The notes under the pieces are model-generated. The model was not told the origin of the DNA. It saw nothing but the letters and a program-made list of their open reading frames with translations, and made no database searches. A program made the translations under genes and the position numbers. A stretch of 64,000 nucleotides of DNA, taken from NCBI GenBank assembly GCA_947685225.1, contig CANTUV010000008.1:45381501-45445500 (forward strand), in the 5' to 3' direction. Source of the stretch: Garcia nutans. Lineage: Eukaryota > Streptophyta > Magnoliopsida > Malpighiales > Euphorbiaceae. Positions 31,380-44,400 of this stretch are shown here, in pieces. Numbering within the stretch: the first letter of the stretch is position 1; each line of letters begins with the position of its first letter.

Positions 31380-32105
31380 ATGCATAAAATAATTTTAGAG
31401 GAAGGAGCTAAACCAGTGAGGGAAGCTTAGAGAAGGCTCAATCTAAATATGGGTGAGGTACTCAAGAAGGAGGTTCTTAAACTGCTTAATGAAGGGGTAA
31501 TTTACCCCATTGCCAATAGTGAATGGGTTAGCCTTATGCATGTGGTACCAAAGAAAGCATGTTTAACCGTGATCCAAAATGAGAAGGGAGAGTTGGTACT
31601 TACCCGAACTCAGATCGGGTGGCGAATGTGCATAGACTATAGGAAATTAAATAGTGTCATTAAGAAAGATCATTTTTCATTACTATTTATTGATCAGATG
31701 CTTGATAGATTATTTGGACATGCTTTTTACTATTTTCTTGATGGTCTTTCAGGTTACTACCAAGTCCCTATAGTGCTGGAGGATCAGCCCAAGACAACTT
31801 TCACTTGTCCTTTTAGAACATTTCCTTTTCAAAGGATGTCATTTGGACTTTGCAACATACCACACACTTTTTCAAAGATGCACGATGCCTATATTTTATG
31901 ATATGTTGGATAAATTCATAGAGGTATTTATGGACTATATATTTTTTTTATTTTTGGCACTTCCTTTGATAATTTCTTGGATAAATTGACTCTTGTATTT
32001 TAAAGGTGTATTGAATGCAATTTAACCTTGAGCTAGGAAAAGAGACATTTTATGGTAGATCATGGTATAGTTTTAGGGAATGTTGTATCTTGTTAGGGCG
32101 TTTAG
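31380..32105 (+). pseudogene. pol: Athila reverse transcriptase (decayed)
   Basis: 31449-31901 reads EVLKLLNEGVIYPI, WRMCIDYRKLN and LLFIDQMLDRLFGH, the signature order of Athila reverse transcriptase. Past a frameshift near 31880 the catalytic region reads VFMDY where the double Asp is expected, so the active site is lost. Several stops follow. Confidence 0.85.
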
Positions 32106-32760
32106 GTGGATAAAGCCAAAATTGATTTGATAGCTAATTTTCCACCTCCCACATCTGTTAAAGAGATTAGAAGTTTTTTGGGACATGCTGAATTCTATAG
32201 AAGGTTCATAAAGGACTTTTCAAAGATTTCAAGTCCTTTGTGCCATTTGCTTGGAAGATATGTTCCATTTGTCTTTGATGATAAGTTCTTATAAGCTTAT
32301 AACATCCTAAAAGAAAAATTAACTTCTGCTCCTGTGATTGTTGCTCTTAATTGGGATTTGCCCTTTGAAATTTTGTGTGATGCTTCAAACTATGCTATAG
32401 GTGTTGTGCTAGGACAAAGGGTAAATAAACTCTTGTGTGTGATTTATTATGCAGCTTTATCTTTGAATGATGCATAGGTAAATTACACAACTACTGAGTG
32501 AGAGATGCTAGATGTACTGTTTGCACTTGACAAATTTAGATCTTATTTGATAGGTTCTAAGGTCATTGTATTTTCTAATCATACGACCTTGAAATATCTG
32601 TTAACTAAACCACCGGCTAAACCTAGGCTCATTTGGTGGGTGCTTATGTTGCAAAAGTTTTACATAGAGATTAATGATAGATAAGGAAGTGAAAATACAG
32701 TTGTTGACCACATTTATAGGTTGCACTGTGATGATGATGATGCATAAATTGCTCTAGAAA
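32106..32760 (+). pseudogene. pol: Athila RNase H region (decayed)
   Basis: Starts with ANFPPPTSVKEIRSFLGHAE, the end of reverse transcriptase and the connection, then FEILCDASNYAIGVVLGQ, the first RNase H acidic motif. TSAPVIV and FALDKFRSYLIGSKVIVFSN follow. TAA at 32292 and later stops interrupt it. Confidence 0.8.
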
Positions 32761-32799
32761 ATGCTTTTGAGAAATTTCCTTATGGGCACTTGTTTTTTG

Positions 32800-33470
32800 T
32801 AACCCAAGTACCATGATATGCAGATATTGCTAATTATCTTTGTTGTGGTATCTTGAGCAAGGACAATTTGTCAGGCTAAGAAAAGGTTTCTATATTCCTG
32901 TAAATATTACTTTTGGGATGAACCATAATTATTTAGAATTTGCAGAGATGAGATCATCATACGATGTGTTCCAGAGGAAGAATAACTTCATGTGCTATAA
33001 TTTTGCCACAATATGTATTATGGAGGACATTTCGGAGGCAGGAAAACTATAGCAACGATTGTTCAAAGTGGTTTCTATTGGCCTACTCTTTTAAAGACGC
33101 TTATAACTTTTGTATAAGATGTGATAGATGCCAAAGAGTAGGAAAATATAAGCAAGAGAAATGAAATGCCCTTTAAAGATACATATTGTGGCAAAATAAG
33201 ATGTGGGGACAGCCTCTACCCATTTGGACATGTAGTCCACTACAAGAATGATATGCTCAAACCCAAAAGATTTGGGAAATGGCCCCATGAAATCAATAAA
33301 AATATCATTCTTGTAGTGGACTATGTGTCCAAGTGGGTAGAGGCTGTTCCCACTTTTGAATCATATATTGCTAGAACTTGCTTAGATATGCATTTTGAGA
33401 CCATATTAACATTTCATTTAGGCATCAAGATGATTAAGGCATTTAGGAGTACCCATTCATCTTAAAAGGC
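32800..33470 (+). pseudogene. pol: Athila integrase fragment with fold-back
   Basis: The zinc-binding end is recognisable near 33105-33140 (CIRCDRCQRVGKY). The catalytic core is scrambled: the segment encoding VVDYMSKWVEAVPT is present once on the minus strand (33203-33254) and once on the plus strand (33303-33353) as a fold-back. Little of the rest remains. The tail 33471-33619 has no recognisable feature. Confidence 0.75.
33203..33353. repeat. Inverted duplication inside the integrase
   Basis: Arms 33203-33254 and 33303-33353 are reverse complements with about three mismatches in 51 bases, around a loop of about 50 bases. The words GTAGTGGACTA and GGGTAGAGGCTGT are in both arms. Confidence 0.9.
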
Positions 33471-33619
33471 CAACCTTTAATATGTCTTTAGTAAGCTAAT
33501 TTTGAGCCTATTTCATTTTCCCATTTCTTTCTTTTACATAAGATCATTAGCCGTGAATTATTTTGCTCTATTTATTTTACTTCCATTGGAAGCAGAAGCA
33601 TTTGAAGAATTTAGTAATT

Positions 33620-34404
33620 ATAGACTTTTAATTTTGATACATGTCCAAATATAATTTTCATTTAAAGGCCCAAAATAAACCAATTGTAATTATTTAATAT
33701 TTGGATCTTGTCGATTCGATTTTATTGTGACTAATATTATTAAAAGGTGATTCGGTAGGACTGTTTAAAATTGACCCCTACCAATTTGATATGAGCACAT
33801 TGCTCATAACAAATTGGCCCATGCCAATTCGACATGAGCAATTGCTTGTGCCAAATTGGTAGGAGCCAATTCAACGGGCTTGGAATTAACCTAATTATGC
33901 GCGGTTTCACACTTGGATTCTTTGAGGCCTTTTAGGTTTTGTTTATCCAAAGTTTAAAGGGACTGGGAGGATGCCCTTATGTCACATATAAAAGGGTAAT
34001 TAATTGTCAAATTAAAGGGTCGGATTTTTGAACAAAGGCAGCAAGAATAATTAACTCAGAAGCAAGAAGAGAAGAAAATCAACACTCAACAATTGTTCAG
34101 TAAATTGTTTCTATCAACTAAAAACTATGATTGATCCAGGCAGATTGGTTCAACATTCAACTTTGGTAGAGTCTTCAAACACAGGTACACTTTTGTAATT
34201 CAATTCATTCAATTAATAGTCATAATTGTCTTTCAAAATATCATCACAGTAGCTTGCTTATCCAAAATCTTGTTTGGTCTCGTAGCTTAAATTATTAAAA
34301 CCCTAGTTTCATATTTATAAATCGAAGCTTAATCTATTTGTTTCATCCAAAAACTCACGTCATATTTATTTATTATTCACAGTAGTCTTTAATTTAATTT
34401 AATT
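33620..34404 (+). mobile_element. Tat-type LTR fragment (element N)
   Basis: Begins TATAGACTTTTAATTTTGAT, a mutated form of TGTAGACCCTTAATTTTTGA. U3 has nested CCAATTTG/CAAATTGG and TATGAGC/GCTCATA hairpins at 33778-33870. A TATA box (CATATAAAAG, 33985) and an AG|GTACAC step (34184) keep the spacing of the other Tat LTRs. Its 3' part is missing; Athila leader in the opposite direction follows at about 34405. Confidence 0.75.
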
Positions 34405-35121
34405 TATGAATGTTGTCTATAAATGGAATAAGTTCATTGACTTGTGACCTTTGTCCTTACATAAATCACATGAGCAATTCAAAAAGAAACACTTAAAAAA
34501 TTAAAATAAAAGAATCAAACTACAACTAAAATAGCCTTCCCTAGCAATGGCGCCAAAAACTTGTTGCACTCTACTTAATACTACTACAAAGCGACTCTCG
34601 CAAGTATACGAGGTAGTTGTAGTAATGGTGGAACATCCCAAGGTCGTCTTACAAGGAAGGTGTTTATTTTTAATAATTTGATTAAAACAACAAAATTTAT
34701 AAATGAGTGTATGTTTTTGGAATGGTAAAAGAAATCTAGGATTACAAGTAAAACGAATAGCGGTTGCACAAAATTGATTAAACCTTTCAAAAGGATGCGT
34801 AGGATTTACAATTTAATTTAGTCAAATGTTTAATTCTAAAATTTCCATTAACATACCCTTATAACTTAATTTGTTTATTGTGGTTAATTAGCAATTATCA
34901 GTTCATTAGTTCTCACATTTATGAATTAACAACAACAAATTATTTTGAACTTGCAAATTAAGAGAACTCTAGAACTTATATTTCTAATTCATTCTTACGG
35001 TAGTTGAATAAATATTTCTAATATCAAATTTCACCTCTCGGTTCTTCATTCAATATCTAGAGATTAATAGGTGGCCAATCTATCAACCTAACATTTAATC
35101 CAATGTAATCAACTCACATAA
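34405..35121 (-). mobile_element. Athila remnant K: leader, primer site and LTR end
   Basis: On the minus strand: LTR 35121-34562 (its end reads GAGTGCAACA), primer-binding site TGGCGCCATTGCTAGGGA at 34555-34535, then leader down to about 34405. The TGGCGCC...GGGGA type of site is usual for Athila. The LTR is cut at 35122 by the end of a Tat LTR. No coding sequence remains. Confidence 0.82.
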
Positions 35122-35198
35122 TGTGAGCAAGGATATTTGACCCCACTCCCATTTGGAATGGTTCTTGCGACTTCGGCACTGTTAGGCTTAGGGACTGA
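35122..35198 (-). mobile_element. U5 end of the 3' LTR of Tat element J
   Basis: Reverse complement of the last 77 bases of a Tat LTR; its outer end TGTGAGC is the complement of GCTCACA. It continues at 52421 after the insertion of element F, whose target duplication (ACTGA at 35194-35198) marks the break. Confidence 0.82.
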
Positions 35199-37266
35199 TG
35201 TTGCGCTCGAATTAAGTACTACAACAAAGCGTCACTCGCAAGTATACGAGGTAGCTGTAGCAAAGGTGATCGCCCCAAGGTCATTTCCCCAAGAAGGTGT
35301 GGTTCGTAATAGCTTGATTGACAAGTTATTTAAATACAGAAGTGTTTGTTGTTCGGAATTGTGAAAGGACAATTTAAACCTAAAATTAACCGTGTGTAGG
35401 GATTAATGTGTGATGGGTGTACAAGATCAAATCGATTCTTGGGAAGGTGCCTAGGGTTATAGGTCCATTTGATCGAAGCTCAATTCTCAATTATCCATTA
35501 ACATATCCTTGTAAATTAATTTGTTTCTTAAGGTTAATTAGTTAATTACCAATCCATTAGTTCTCACATTCATGAATTAGTAATGATGAATTATTTCTCA
35601 TTATCAAATTAATGAAACCTAGAACTTATATTTCTAATTCATTCATAGGGTGGTCGATTATATAGTTCCGATATCGGATTTCACCTTTCGGTCCGTCATC
35701 CAATATTCAAAGATCAATAGGTAGCTAATCTATCAACCTAGCATTTAATGCAATACAATCAACCAATCAACAAGGAACATCAATGGAAATATCAAATCAA
35801 GACATTCAACCAAATATACTACAAACCATAAACATGGGTATTTAGCTCAACATCATCAATTTAACACATTCATTCAACTTAATATAAAACAAATACAAAT
35901 TGTTCATTGCAATATCAATCTCTTAATATAACAACAACAATAAGAAATGAATTAAAAGAGAGAATAGAAAAACCCCTTGTGGAGATGCCAAGAGTAGGAT
36001 TGCTAGTCTTCCTCCTATCTCCACTTGATGTATTTGATGAAGAACTCAAGCCCTCTTCAATGGTTGATTCCCCTTTGCAATATGGAATGGAGCTTTCTCA
36101 AGTCACCAAACCTTTGGATGGAACTTTCTCAAGTCACCAACCCTTCAATTGATTGTGCCTTTGGAAGATGGAATGGAGCTTTCTCAAGTCACCAATCCCT
36201 TAAATGAAGCTTCTTCAACCTTTAAGAGCTTGTTAACCCAATTTATCCCAAAGAATCTCAAAGAACTTGTCAATGGAAGATGGAGAAGGTGGAGAGGATG
36301 GAAATGGAGATGGAGATGAAGGGACAAGGGAGAGTGTCACTCTCTCCCTCTCCCAAATCATGTAGCAGAAATTGGCTCCCAAGAAGACAAGACTTCCCCA
36401 ATTTCCCTCTTCTTCTCTTTTTAATTCCTTCAAAATACACACCCATGCCTTCCAACTCACCCCATTTCACTTTGTTCCCCACTTATTATTTCTTTAGTAT
36501 TTCTTTTGGCAAGCAAAAGGCTTTGTTCCCCACTTTGTCCCCTACTTCGTATGAAAGAATTCAAATTTTTTTAGTGTGACACAGCCAAGCCAAGAGTGGC
36601 TTGGCCGTGTCTTTTGTTTTCATTTGGGACACGGCCAAGCCATCTGGCCATGTCCTTCACTGCTTCCTTTCTTTCTTCTTTCTTTTCTTTCTTTCATTTG
36701 GTCTCAAGGAGTGACACGACCAAGCTTGTGCCGTGTCATGTGGGTGTGTTTGCTTCTGCTTCTTTTCTTTCCTTCTTTGCTCGCTCCAAGTCTTGTTGGC
36801 ATGAAATGGGACACGGCCAGTGGCTTGGCCATGTCACTGAGTGTGTCCACCTCTGTTTGCTTCTTTTCCTTCTCTTCTTTGGCTCAAGATGGGACACGGC
36901 CAAGCTTGCTGGCCGTGTCACTGAGTGTGTCTCTTCCTGCTTCTTTATTTTTGCTCTTTCTTTATGGTTTCTTTGTTTTTGCTCCTTGGATGAGACACAG
37001 CCAGTGGCTTGGCCATGTCTCTTGGCCTTGTCAAGCTCTGCCAACTTCATTCTTTGAGGGACACGGCCAAGCCACTGGCACAGTTTTGACTTGGCCATGT
37101 CTTGCTTAGTTCATGCTTTTCTTGCACTGTTTTGATCTTCCAAGGGTGTTTTTGCACCTAAACCTAAAAAAACACTTTAAACACACTTAAAATAAAAATC
37201 AATCAAAACATTAACTAAAAACACATAAAAATCATACTAAAAACAAGTACAAAAATGATCTAAATA
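35199..37266 (-). mobile_element. 3' LTR of element F
   Basis: 2068 bases. The left end TGTTGCGCTCG is the complement of the LTR end CGCAACA; the right end reads GATCTAAATA where the partner has GATCTAAACA. It carries three copies of GAGCTTTCTCAAGTCACCAA at about 36085-36200 and a block of GACACGGCC dyads at 36576-37099. Short frames in this LTR are repeated at the partner LTR and are not genes. Confidence 0.88.
36576..37099. repeat. GACACGGCC dyad block in F 3' LTR
   Basis: Six to eight dyads built on GACACGGCC and GGCCGTGTC with 8-9 base loops (AAGCTTGCT at 36894-36920, AAGCCATCT at 36627-36655), separated by pyrimidine-rich spacers. Some arms carry single changes such as GGCCATGTC. Confidence 0.88.
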
Positions 37267-38096
37267 AATACCCCACACTTAATTCCTTGCTTGTCCCCAA
37301 GCAAGGCAAAAATCAAAACACACTAACAAGATAAATTTTGTTAAGTTTAAGAGTTATAAAGATGCATCAAGACTTCCCTATCCCTAAATCCGCAATCAAT
37401 ATCGAATCAAACAAAATTGACACTCAGGCAATTAAGTGGTTTTCCATGCATAACCTAAGTTGTCGCTCCCTCACCAACTCTTACAAGTGTTTGATCATGG
37501 TGGTGTTTACACTCATAACAATCAATGAAAGATTATTACTATAGGCTTACTTATCAATCAAATCTCCACCACAAAATTATAATCAAGCATCAATCAAAAG
37601 GTCTTTATTGGGTTGTAATGGGGCTAAGGTAAAGGCATGATATTTAGGAAATGTGAGCTTGATCATTAAGTTCAAGAGCACTTTAAGAATGAAGTACCCG
37701 ATCATATACATAACCCAACAATCCCAAACACCTTCCTCTCATCTACCCCTTGACATTAAAGAGCTTTTCAAGGGAACTCACCTATTAAATATTGCAATGA
37801 TATTTTCAACTTATTCCAACCCTTCGAATAAGAACAACAATTGTTCTTATTATTATATGTATATATATTTTTTTCTTTTTTTTTTATTATTTTGCTTTGC
37901 AATCTTAAACCTACTAAATTTAACCCCACACTTAATTCAACACAACACTCGGTCATAAACGCTCTTAAAATGCTCTTGACCTAATGAAAGGAAAAGAGTT
38001 AAACAACAAGGTTCAAGCTAATGGTGTTGTGAAAAAGAAAGAAAAGGAAAAATAAAATAAGCTCAAAATTGGCTAACTAAGGTTAAAAATAGGGTT
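37267..38096 (-). other. 3' untranslated part of element F
   Basis: Non-coding. On the minus strand TTAAGTGTGGGG (37271-37282) lies just before the LTR and is the likely polypurine tract. The same word recurs at 37924-37935 and at 48577-48588 beyond the insertion of G. No gene is supported. The segment ends with the target duplication GGGTT (38092-38096) of element G. Confidence 0.7.
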
Positions 38097-38434
38097 TGTA
38101 ACACCCCGATACCCTATATAAGTACTATGCGTATACCTAGTATACATACAGTAAATATATAAAGTATAAGGATGTCACTTTTCGTTACCTTTTAAAAACC
38201 TGTAACAGAGTTCAAACCATAATACATTAATTTAAATAACATTTACAAAATCATTATCTTTATTAAAACTTCATTTATACATATAAATACTCTCTCGTCA
38301 GAAATACATCATAATTAAAACTTATACATGTATGCATTACCCTCTAGTTGGTCTCGACAAACTTTACTCTTCTTGTGGCATAACAAAAGACTTCATATCT
38401 TCCATCTATATACCTGCGCGAATAAACACCCGCG

Positions 38435-38452
38435 CTAAGCTCGAGAGCTTAG
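38435..38452. repeat. LTR palindrome CTAAGCTC/GAGCTTAG
   Basis: Perfect 8-base arms around GA, repeated at 45216-45233. Element I has CTAAGCC/GGCTTAG around TAT at the matching place (59023-59039), so the stem changed but stayed paired. Confidence 0.85.
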
Positions 38453-38693
38453 TAGTCCAAATATAAAATATAAACATATAGTATAGAAGTATTGATATAT
38501 AATGATACATCGATTCAATATATAATTAGTTCTTATCATATCTTCTTTTCTTTTTAATTTTATCTTTAATATATCCTAGCTAATTTCATATATGATGTAT
38601 ATATATACATAATATTATCACCAACCCCAATGCATCACCAATACTCAAAACCAATATATTAATACCCCTACATTATATATATACCACACCAAC

Positions 38694-38838
38694 CATTATT
38701 GCAATACACACTTTACATATCATACCAATTATTATTGCAATACACACATTACATATCATACACTCATTATTGCAATACACACATTACACATCATATCACT
38801 CATTATTGCAATACACAATTTACATATCATATAAATCA
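38694..38838 (+). repeat. 36-base tandem repeat, four copies (G 3' LTR)
   Basis: Units share ATTATTGCAATACACA and recur every 35-36 bases. The same array is at 45475-45619 in the other LTR. Confidence 0.88.
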
Positions 38839-39116
38839 TAAATCATATTTCCAATAAAGACAACCTTTATCATCAACCACAATTCATTTACATATTACAC
38901 TTAATAACATTATATTATTCACAATTCACCAAGCATAATTCATTATTAATACGCACAATCAATATTTCAATACTTGCATTTCACATTGACAATAAAGACA
39001 GACTCGGGCCCAAAACACTAATATGTTATTCAAAGTTCAGAGTTACTGCTTTGGTTCATAGTCACAATCATCACGCCCGTAGGCAGTGTATATACATGTA
39101 TCTCTATCCATGGATA

Positions 39117-39296
39117 GTGTAACAGACCCAGTCTCTTGGACCATCAACTCAACACATATGAGGAGATCCTCAACCCGGCAAGACTGTTACAAATCATATA
39201 TCTCATATTCACAATTCTCATAGTGTAACAGACCCAGTCTCTTGGACCATCAACTCAACACATATGAGGAGATCCTCAACCCGGCAAGACTGTTAC
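39117..39296 (+). repeat. Duplicated 74-base block (G 3' LTR)
   Basis: Two identical copies, 39117-39190 and 39223-39296, each bounded by GTAACAG and CTGTTAC and containing ACCCAGTCTCTTGGACC and CTCAACCCGGCAAGAC. Repeated at 45898-46077. A related single block is in element I near 58668-58752. Confidence 0.88.
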
Positions 39297-41384
39297 CTTT
39301 CATCATTTCTTAGGCATGCCACCCAAATCCAGAACTCTGAAACTGAATAACATATTAAACAAACAATTCATTTATTATTTCATTATCAATCTCATCATCA
39401 ATTAGGCCAACATGCCTTATCTCTTTCAATTGAATTATCATAGCCAATCACAATGGCTTCATATCATATCATATCTCAATCCATATGATACATATAGCAT
39501 CATTGATATCACATTTCAAAGTATATTATTCATATAATACATTGCCATACACAAGATTCACAATGCATATAACATAACATTTTCTCACTTCTCAAAACAC
39601 ATTAACATCATTCATTACTAGAGCATTTATCATAACAAATTGCACATACCTTAAGAATGATCCTCATTTCTTCCTACCTTTCCCATTTCATATTTCATCC
39701 TTTATATATATTCTTCATTTACATTCACAATATAATAGCTTATTTAACACTTTCATCCCAATGTGTTAATGTTCAAAGACATATAAGGATATACAATCAA
39801 ATAGGGTTTATGCTTACATTGTTAATGATCTTCACATCCTTCACATCATTCAATCATCACCTTAGTCCAATTATGTTAACAATATAATAGATCACTTAAC
39901 ACATTTGCAAACAAATGTGTTAAGCCTCAAATTATGTAATTAAATACAATCATATGTATTGGTACTTACCTCAAGAACTAGTCCCATCAATCTATACATT
40001 TCTTTTCTTTCCAAGAATTCTCCACATTTAGGTTAACGCAACCCAATCTCTTCAAAACCTTTGAGGGACATGGGCAGCACCACTTGAGGGACACGGTTAG
40101 GGCAATTCAACCTCTTCACAATCTAATCCAAAAGGAATATTAGCAAAATGACCATATGAATAGTACATTCTGGTTTAAGACTCCATTTTATCCTTATTTT
40201 GAAAAATTGTATAAAATAATCTACTTGACTAAAAATTCTAAACTTTTTACAGAATTTAGTTTTGTATCTTAAAATCATTCCTTTAAAATTTCAGATCAAA
40301 CTGAACACAAAATCTTAGTCAAATAGTTCACCTAACCAGACTGCCCCAATTGCCCTGCATCCTGGCAGCAGTTCTGAACTTTGTGAATTCCATAAATCAA
40401 ATTCAATCAACGTGGTTCCAAATTATTTTTCTCAAATACTAGACTCACTAAACAACAACATATCCAAAATTCAATTGGATATGATTTTTCTACATTTTAT
40501 TAAAAATCCCGAAATATAGCTGTCTCAGTTAAGGTACCTGCTGGAACAGGTCTAATAAAAATAATCTTTCTAAACTCATAACCATTCCAAAATCGAATCA
40601 ACATATTTTTCAGTCATTCTAGACTCATAGAGGCACAACATATCAAAAATTTACTTCAAGAACATTTTTCTATAATTAATTAAAAATCATACAAGTCACA
40701 GCCTTTACTAATTGTAAAACAGAAAAAAAATTCACTAAACACAACTCTTACTCTTCCATTACCAAAACCAACCTAGCTTCTTATCTTTAATTCCATTTCA
40801 ACACTTTTACACACACCATACACAAACACACTCCATCAAACTCAAACAAAATTCAAAATAGAACAAGAGAAATCAAGAGAAAACTTACCTTAAATGAAGA
40901 ATTCCACAAATCTCTAACCAACACCCTTGATTCCTTCTTCAATTTGCTTCAAACCTCAAGATCACCTCTCTTTCTCTCTTTGTCTATGGAGAATCCGGCC
41001 ACACATGAAGAGAAGAAGAAAATATGAAGAGCAAAGTCAAATTTGGCTTCTTATATCCATCAAGTGTTTTTAACCTTGCAATTACTAAAACACCCTTCAC
41101 CATTTAACTAACCTTTTGTCTCATCTAAGCCCTTATATGTAATTGCACATTCCACAAAAATATCTTCTTGCATTGACCAACCCTTTTGACCAATGTATAT
41201 GTTAGTTATACAACCATATAAACAACATATACACTTCTCTCTACACCCTCTTTTCTTCTCAAAACACAAATACCTATACATTCTTTTCCCAACTTCTTTT
41301 CTCTTGTAATTTAACACATATATTCAATCCAATATATAACAATAACATAATCAAAACTTTTAAGGTATACATGAGGATATTACA

Positions 41385-41400
41385 ATTCTCTCCCCCTTAA
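41385..41400 (-). other. Polypurine tract of element G
   Basis: On the minus strand, ATTTAAGGGGGAGAAT directly before the 3' LTR start TGTAATATCC. Confidence 0.8.
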
Positions 41401-44400
41401 ATAATTTCGTCCTCGAAATTATCTAGCATAATTGTAATCCATTCATAATACTATACCATCTTAACTTCCATATGAAGTTAATTATACGCTTAAGTCATTA
41501 TATCATCAAATTATATAGCTTCAACTCTCCTCTTTAGAATCAACCACCTTCTTTAAATTCCATAACTCATCATTCTATATGTTTATACATCTTGTTATTT
41601 CCTTAATCAAACATTCAAAAGAACTCATTACATTTCTTGTTAATGTCTTTATATAAGAATCAGATCATTCTATAGTACACTTATACTCCATCTAATCTTT
41701 ATATTTAATATATTTTGTTATTTCACTTCTGTATAATTACTCTCTTAACTTTAACATTAAAAATCATTGACTTATATCTGAACATTAATTATCCCTTCAT
41801 TACAATCACTGTCTAAATAGACATTTATCACCCTCAATAGATAACAAAATCCTGATTTTTCATAAATGGAGTTATTTCTTTAGCATGCTTTTCACTTAAC
41901 TTACATATTAATACATTATCTTTCAACTTATTTATAAATAACCAATCTTTTTCTCTTCTTATCATGATTAACAACTACTATACTCCACTCATTCATGTCC
42001 AATCATACTTTAAAATTTACATCATATACATTATCATGTAAATACCTATTTTCTTAATACAACTATACACATTAAATTTTATTAATGATCCATAATCTTA
42101 GCCAAATCCAGATCAATTAATCTATCTGTCACAATATACCCACGTTCCAATCTTGTTCAATTCCAACCAACGATTAGGTAATCTAACTTATCATGAAATT
42201 TCACAATTTTCATATAAGTATAAATATAACTTAATTCCATAAGAGCAAACTTATATTCAATTTCTGCTCTCTTTCAATCTATTTTCAGTCAAATCATCAT
42301 GATAACAAATCACTTCTAATATCTTTTAATATACACATAGTTTATTCTTTATTATCTTAGTATAATTTCCACCAATTCTCATAAAATGTTATATCATACT
42401 TAATATCTATAATTCATTCACTCAAACTTTGAGTTCATTCCCTTAAACCTCAAGTTACATACCATAAACATATTCAGTATAACTTTCATTCATATAATAC
42501 AATTTCTCCCTTTTACTAACTCTTCACATTTCCTATCATTGGTATATTTATTTTGATTACCTTTTTGTCATATTATCCATAACTCAACACATTTCAAAAT
42601 TTTTTTTTTCACAGTTATAACCAAATTCTTAACATTAAAAAAAATAATAATAATAAGGTACAACTTTAACCATCATAATTTTTAACTATACTTCTCAAAC
42701 AAAATTGTCAACCTCACCAAATCCGTATTACAATCATTATATCTAAGATCCAAATCCATGGATAACAAATTAACCGATCCAAAATACTGAACAAAACACA
42801 TGACTTTAAGAGATTAATATTCAAACCTAGAACTTTCAATTCAATACTGTTCTTTTATAATTCTATTCTCAATCTTAACATTTTTAGTATAACAGAACTT
42901 AACACATTCCAACTTCGTTTCAACCAATTTGTATTCGCTTATATGATCCTTATCAACTTAACTCATGCTTTAACAATATTACTATATACATATTCAATCA
43001 TATACAGTTCTTATACAATTTCTATTCATCACTTCATTTCTAATCCATCTACAATCTCTTATAATATAATTACATAGAACTTTTCATATGTGAATACTTT
43101 GAAACTCTAAATATAATATAATCATCAAGTTCAATACTCATTATAACAATTTCCACTGTCCAATATTACTCAAGTTCTTTCCATTCTCACTTCCATCACA
43201 TAATCCATCTAGCTTTACACAGTTCAAGACCTAATCTCTCTTAGGTCCACTAATACATATAACATTGTTTTTCCATATTACTAATTCTATAATTATACCA
43301 CATATATCTTCATAAGCCATCCTCATAATGTGATTCACAAATGTGTTTATATATCATAATTTCATTCATATTGGAAAATTCAATTCACATATCATATACA
43401 TGTATACACTTAATTATATGCTCTTATAGTATTTTCCTTTTTCATACATTCAATACAAATTTAGTGTTTATCATTTTCTTTTAAACACTATCCTTCTCAT
43501 TCTTCCAATATGATATAAAGTATTTATTCACACTACAAACATATATATATTCCGACTATAGTAACACTTCATATTCATCTTAGTCACATTCCCAATGTGA
43601 CATCTCTTTCACTTTCGTCTTTAAAAATATTTAATACACTCCCATATTCATTCTTACCCTGTTCAGTAAAATGACTTAAAATAACTCATTTCTATTTACT
43701 TATCCACTTCCTTGATTATTTCAAAACAAATTCTCATACTATCAATCACATTACTCAATTCATAATACTTCCATATGCAATACTAGTCATTTCACTTAGC
43801 TCATGCATTGCATATACAGTTAACTATCAATATCCCAATAATCTTTATCAAATTCCACTAAAACTTTAACTTCTCAATTTACTACTTCGTTTAAGCTTCA
43901 ATTTGCCAAACTCATCTTTTCTATCATCACTTTAAAAACATCTTACAAATATATATCACAAAGCAATATTAAAACATATAATTTCCACAATCATAAAGCT
44001 CACTTCAAAAATCTCAAATATCACATATTATCACCATTACCATGAGCTTTCACAATATCCAAGCATCTCACATTTCTAACATTGAATTTACCATGTTCGC
44101 ATTAAAATAACAATATCAACTTATTTTCTTACTTAACCAATATCATCTCTTTTTCCTTTAAACAAAACCTTAATTTTATATACATATATCCCAACTTTAA
44201 ATAATCACACTTTGTCTATACTAACTAACTCATTCACTATTCCACCATTCTTTCCTCATTTTAGTAACATATCTTTCAATAATAACAATCCAGCAATATT
44301 TTCTCTGTCTAACAACCTCAACATAAACATTATTATAAAGAGGTTCAAAATATAAAGGAAAGAATACATATTTTAATCTTGATTTTGATTGCTACTTATT

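Larger units (their letters stand above)
28766..33619 (+). mobile_element. Athila-lineage element E, internal region only
   Basis: Starts inside the Athila leader (homologous, inverted, to 34405-34490) and runs through gag, protease, reverse transcriptase, RNase H and integrase. It has no LTR of its own; the left end is fused to CACTA DNA and the right end is cut by a Tat LTR at 33620. Many stops and frameshifts mark it as old. Confidence 0.85.
38097..41384 (-). mobile_element. 3' LTR of element G
   Basis: 3288 bases, TGTAACACC to ATATTACA as written on the plus strand. It contains a four-copy 36-base repeat, two identical 74-base blocks and a perfect palindrome at 38435. The frames at 39657-39887 and 41108-41317 recur unchanged in the other LTR simply because the LTRs are identical; I do not call them genes. 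At 40062-40105 lies a pair of GAGGGACACGG-type words like those of the Athila LTRs. Confidence 0.93.

Noticed and set aside
36280..37109. Several overlapping frames of 99-177 codons in the F LTR, similar at 51378-52334
   Set aside because: They come from pyrimidine-rich sequence and the GACACGGCC dyads, occur on both strands and are duplicated with the LTR.
39657..41317. Frames of 76 and 69 codons that recur identically at 46438 and 47889
   Set aside because: They lie in the two LTRs of element G, which are near identical because the insertion is young. Identity therefore says nothing about coding.
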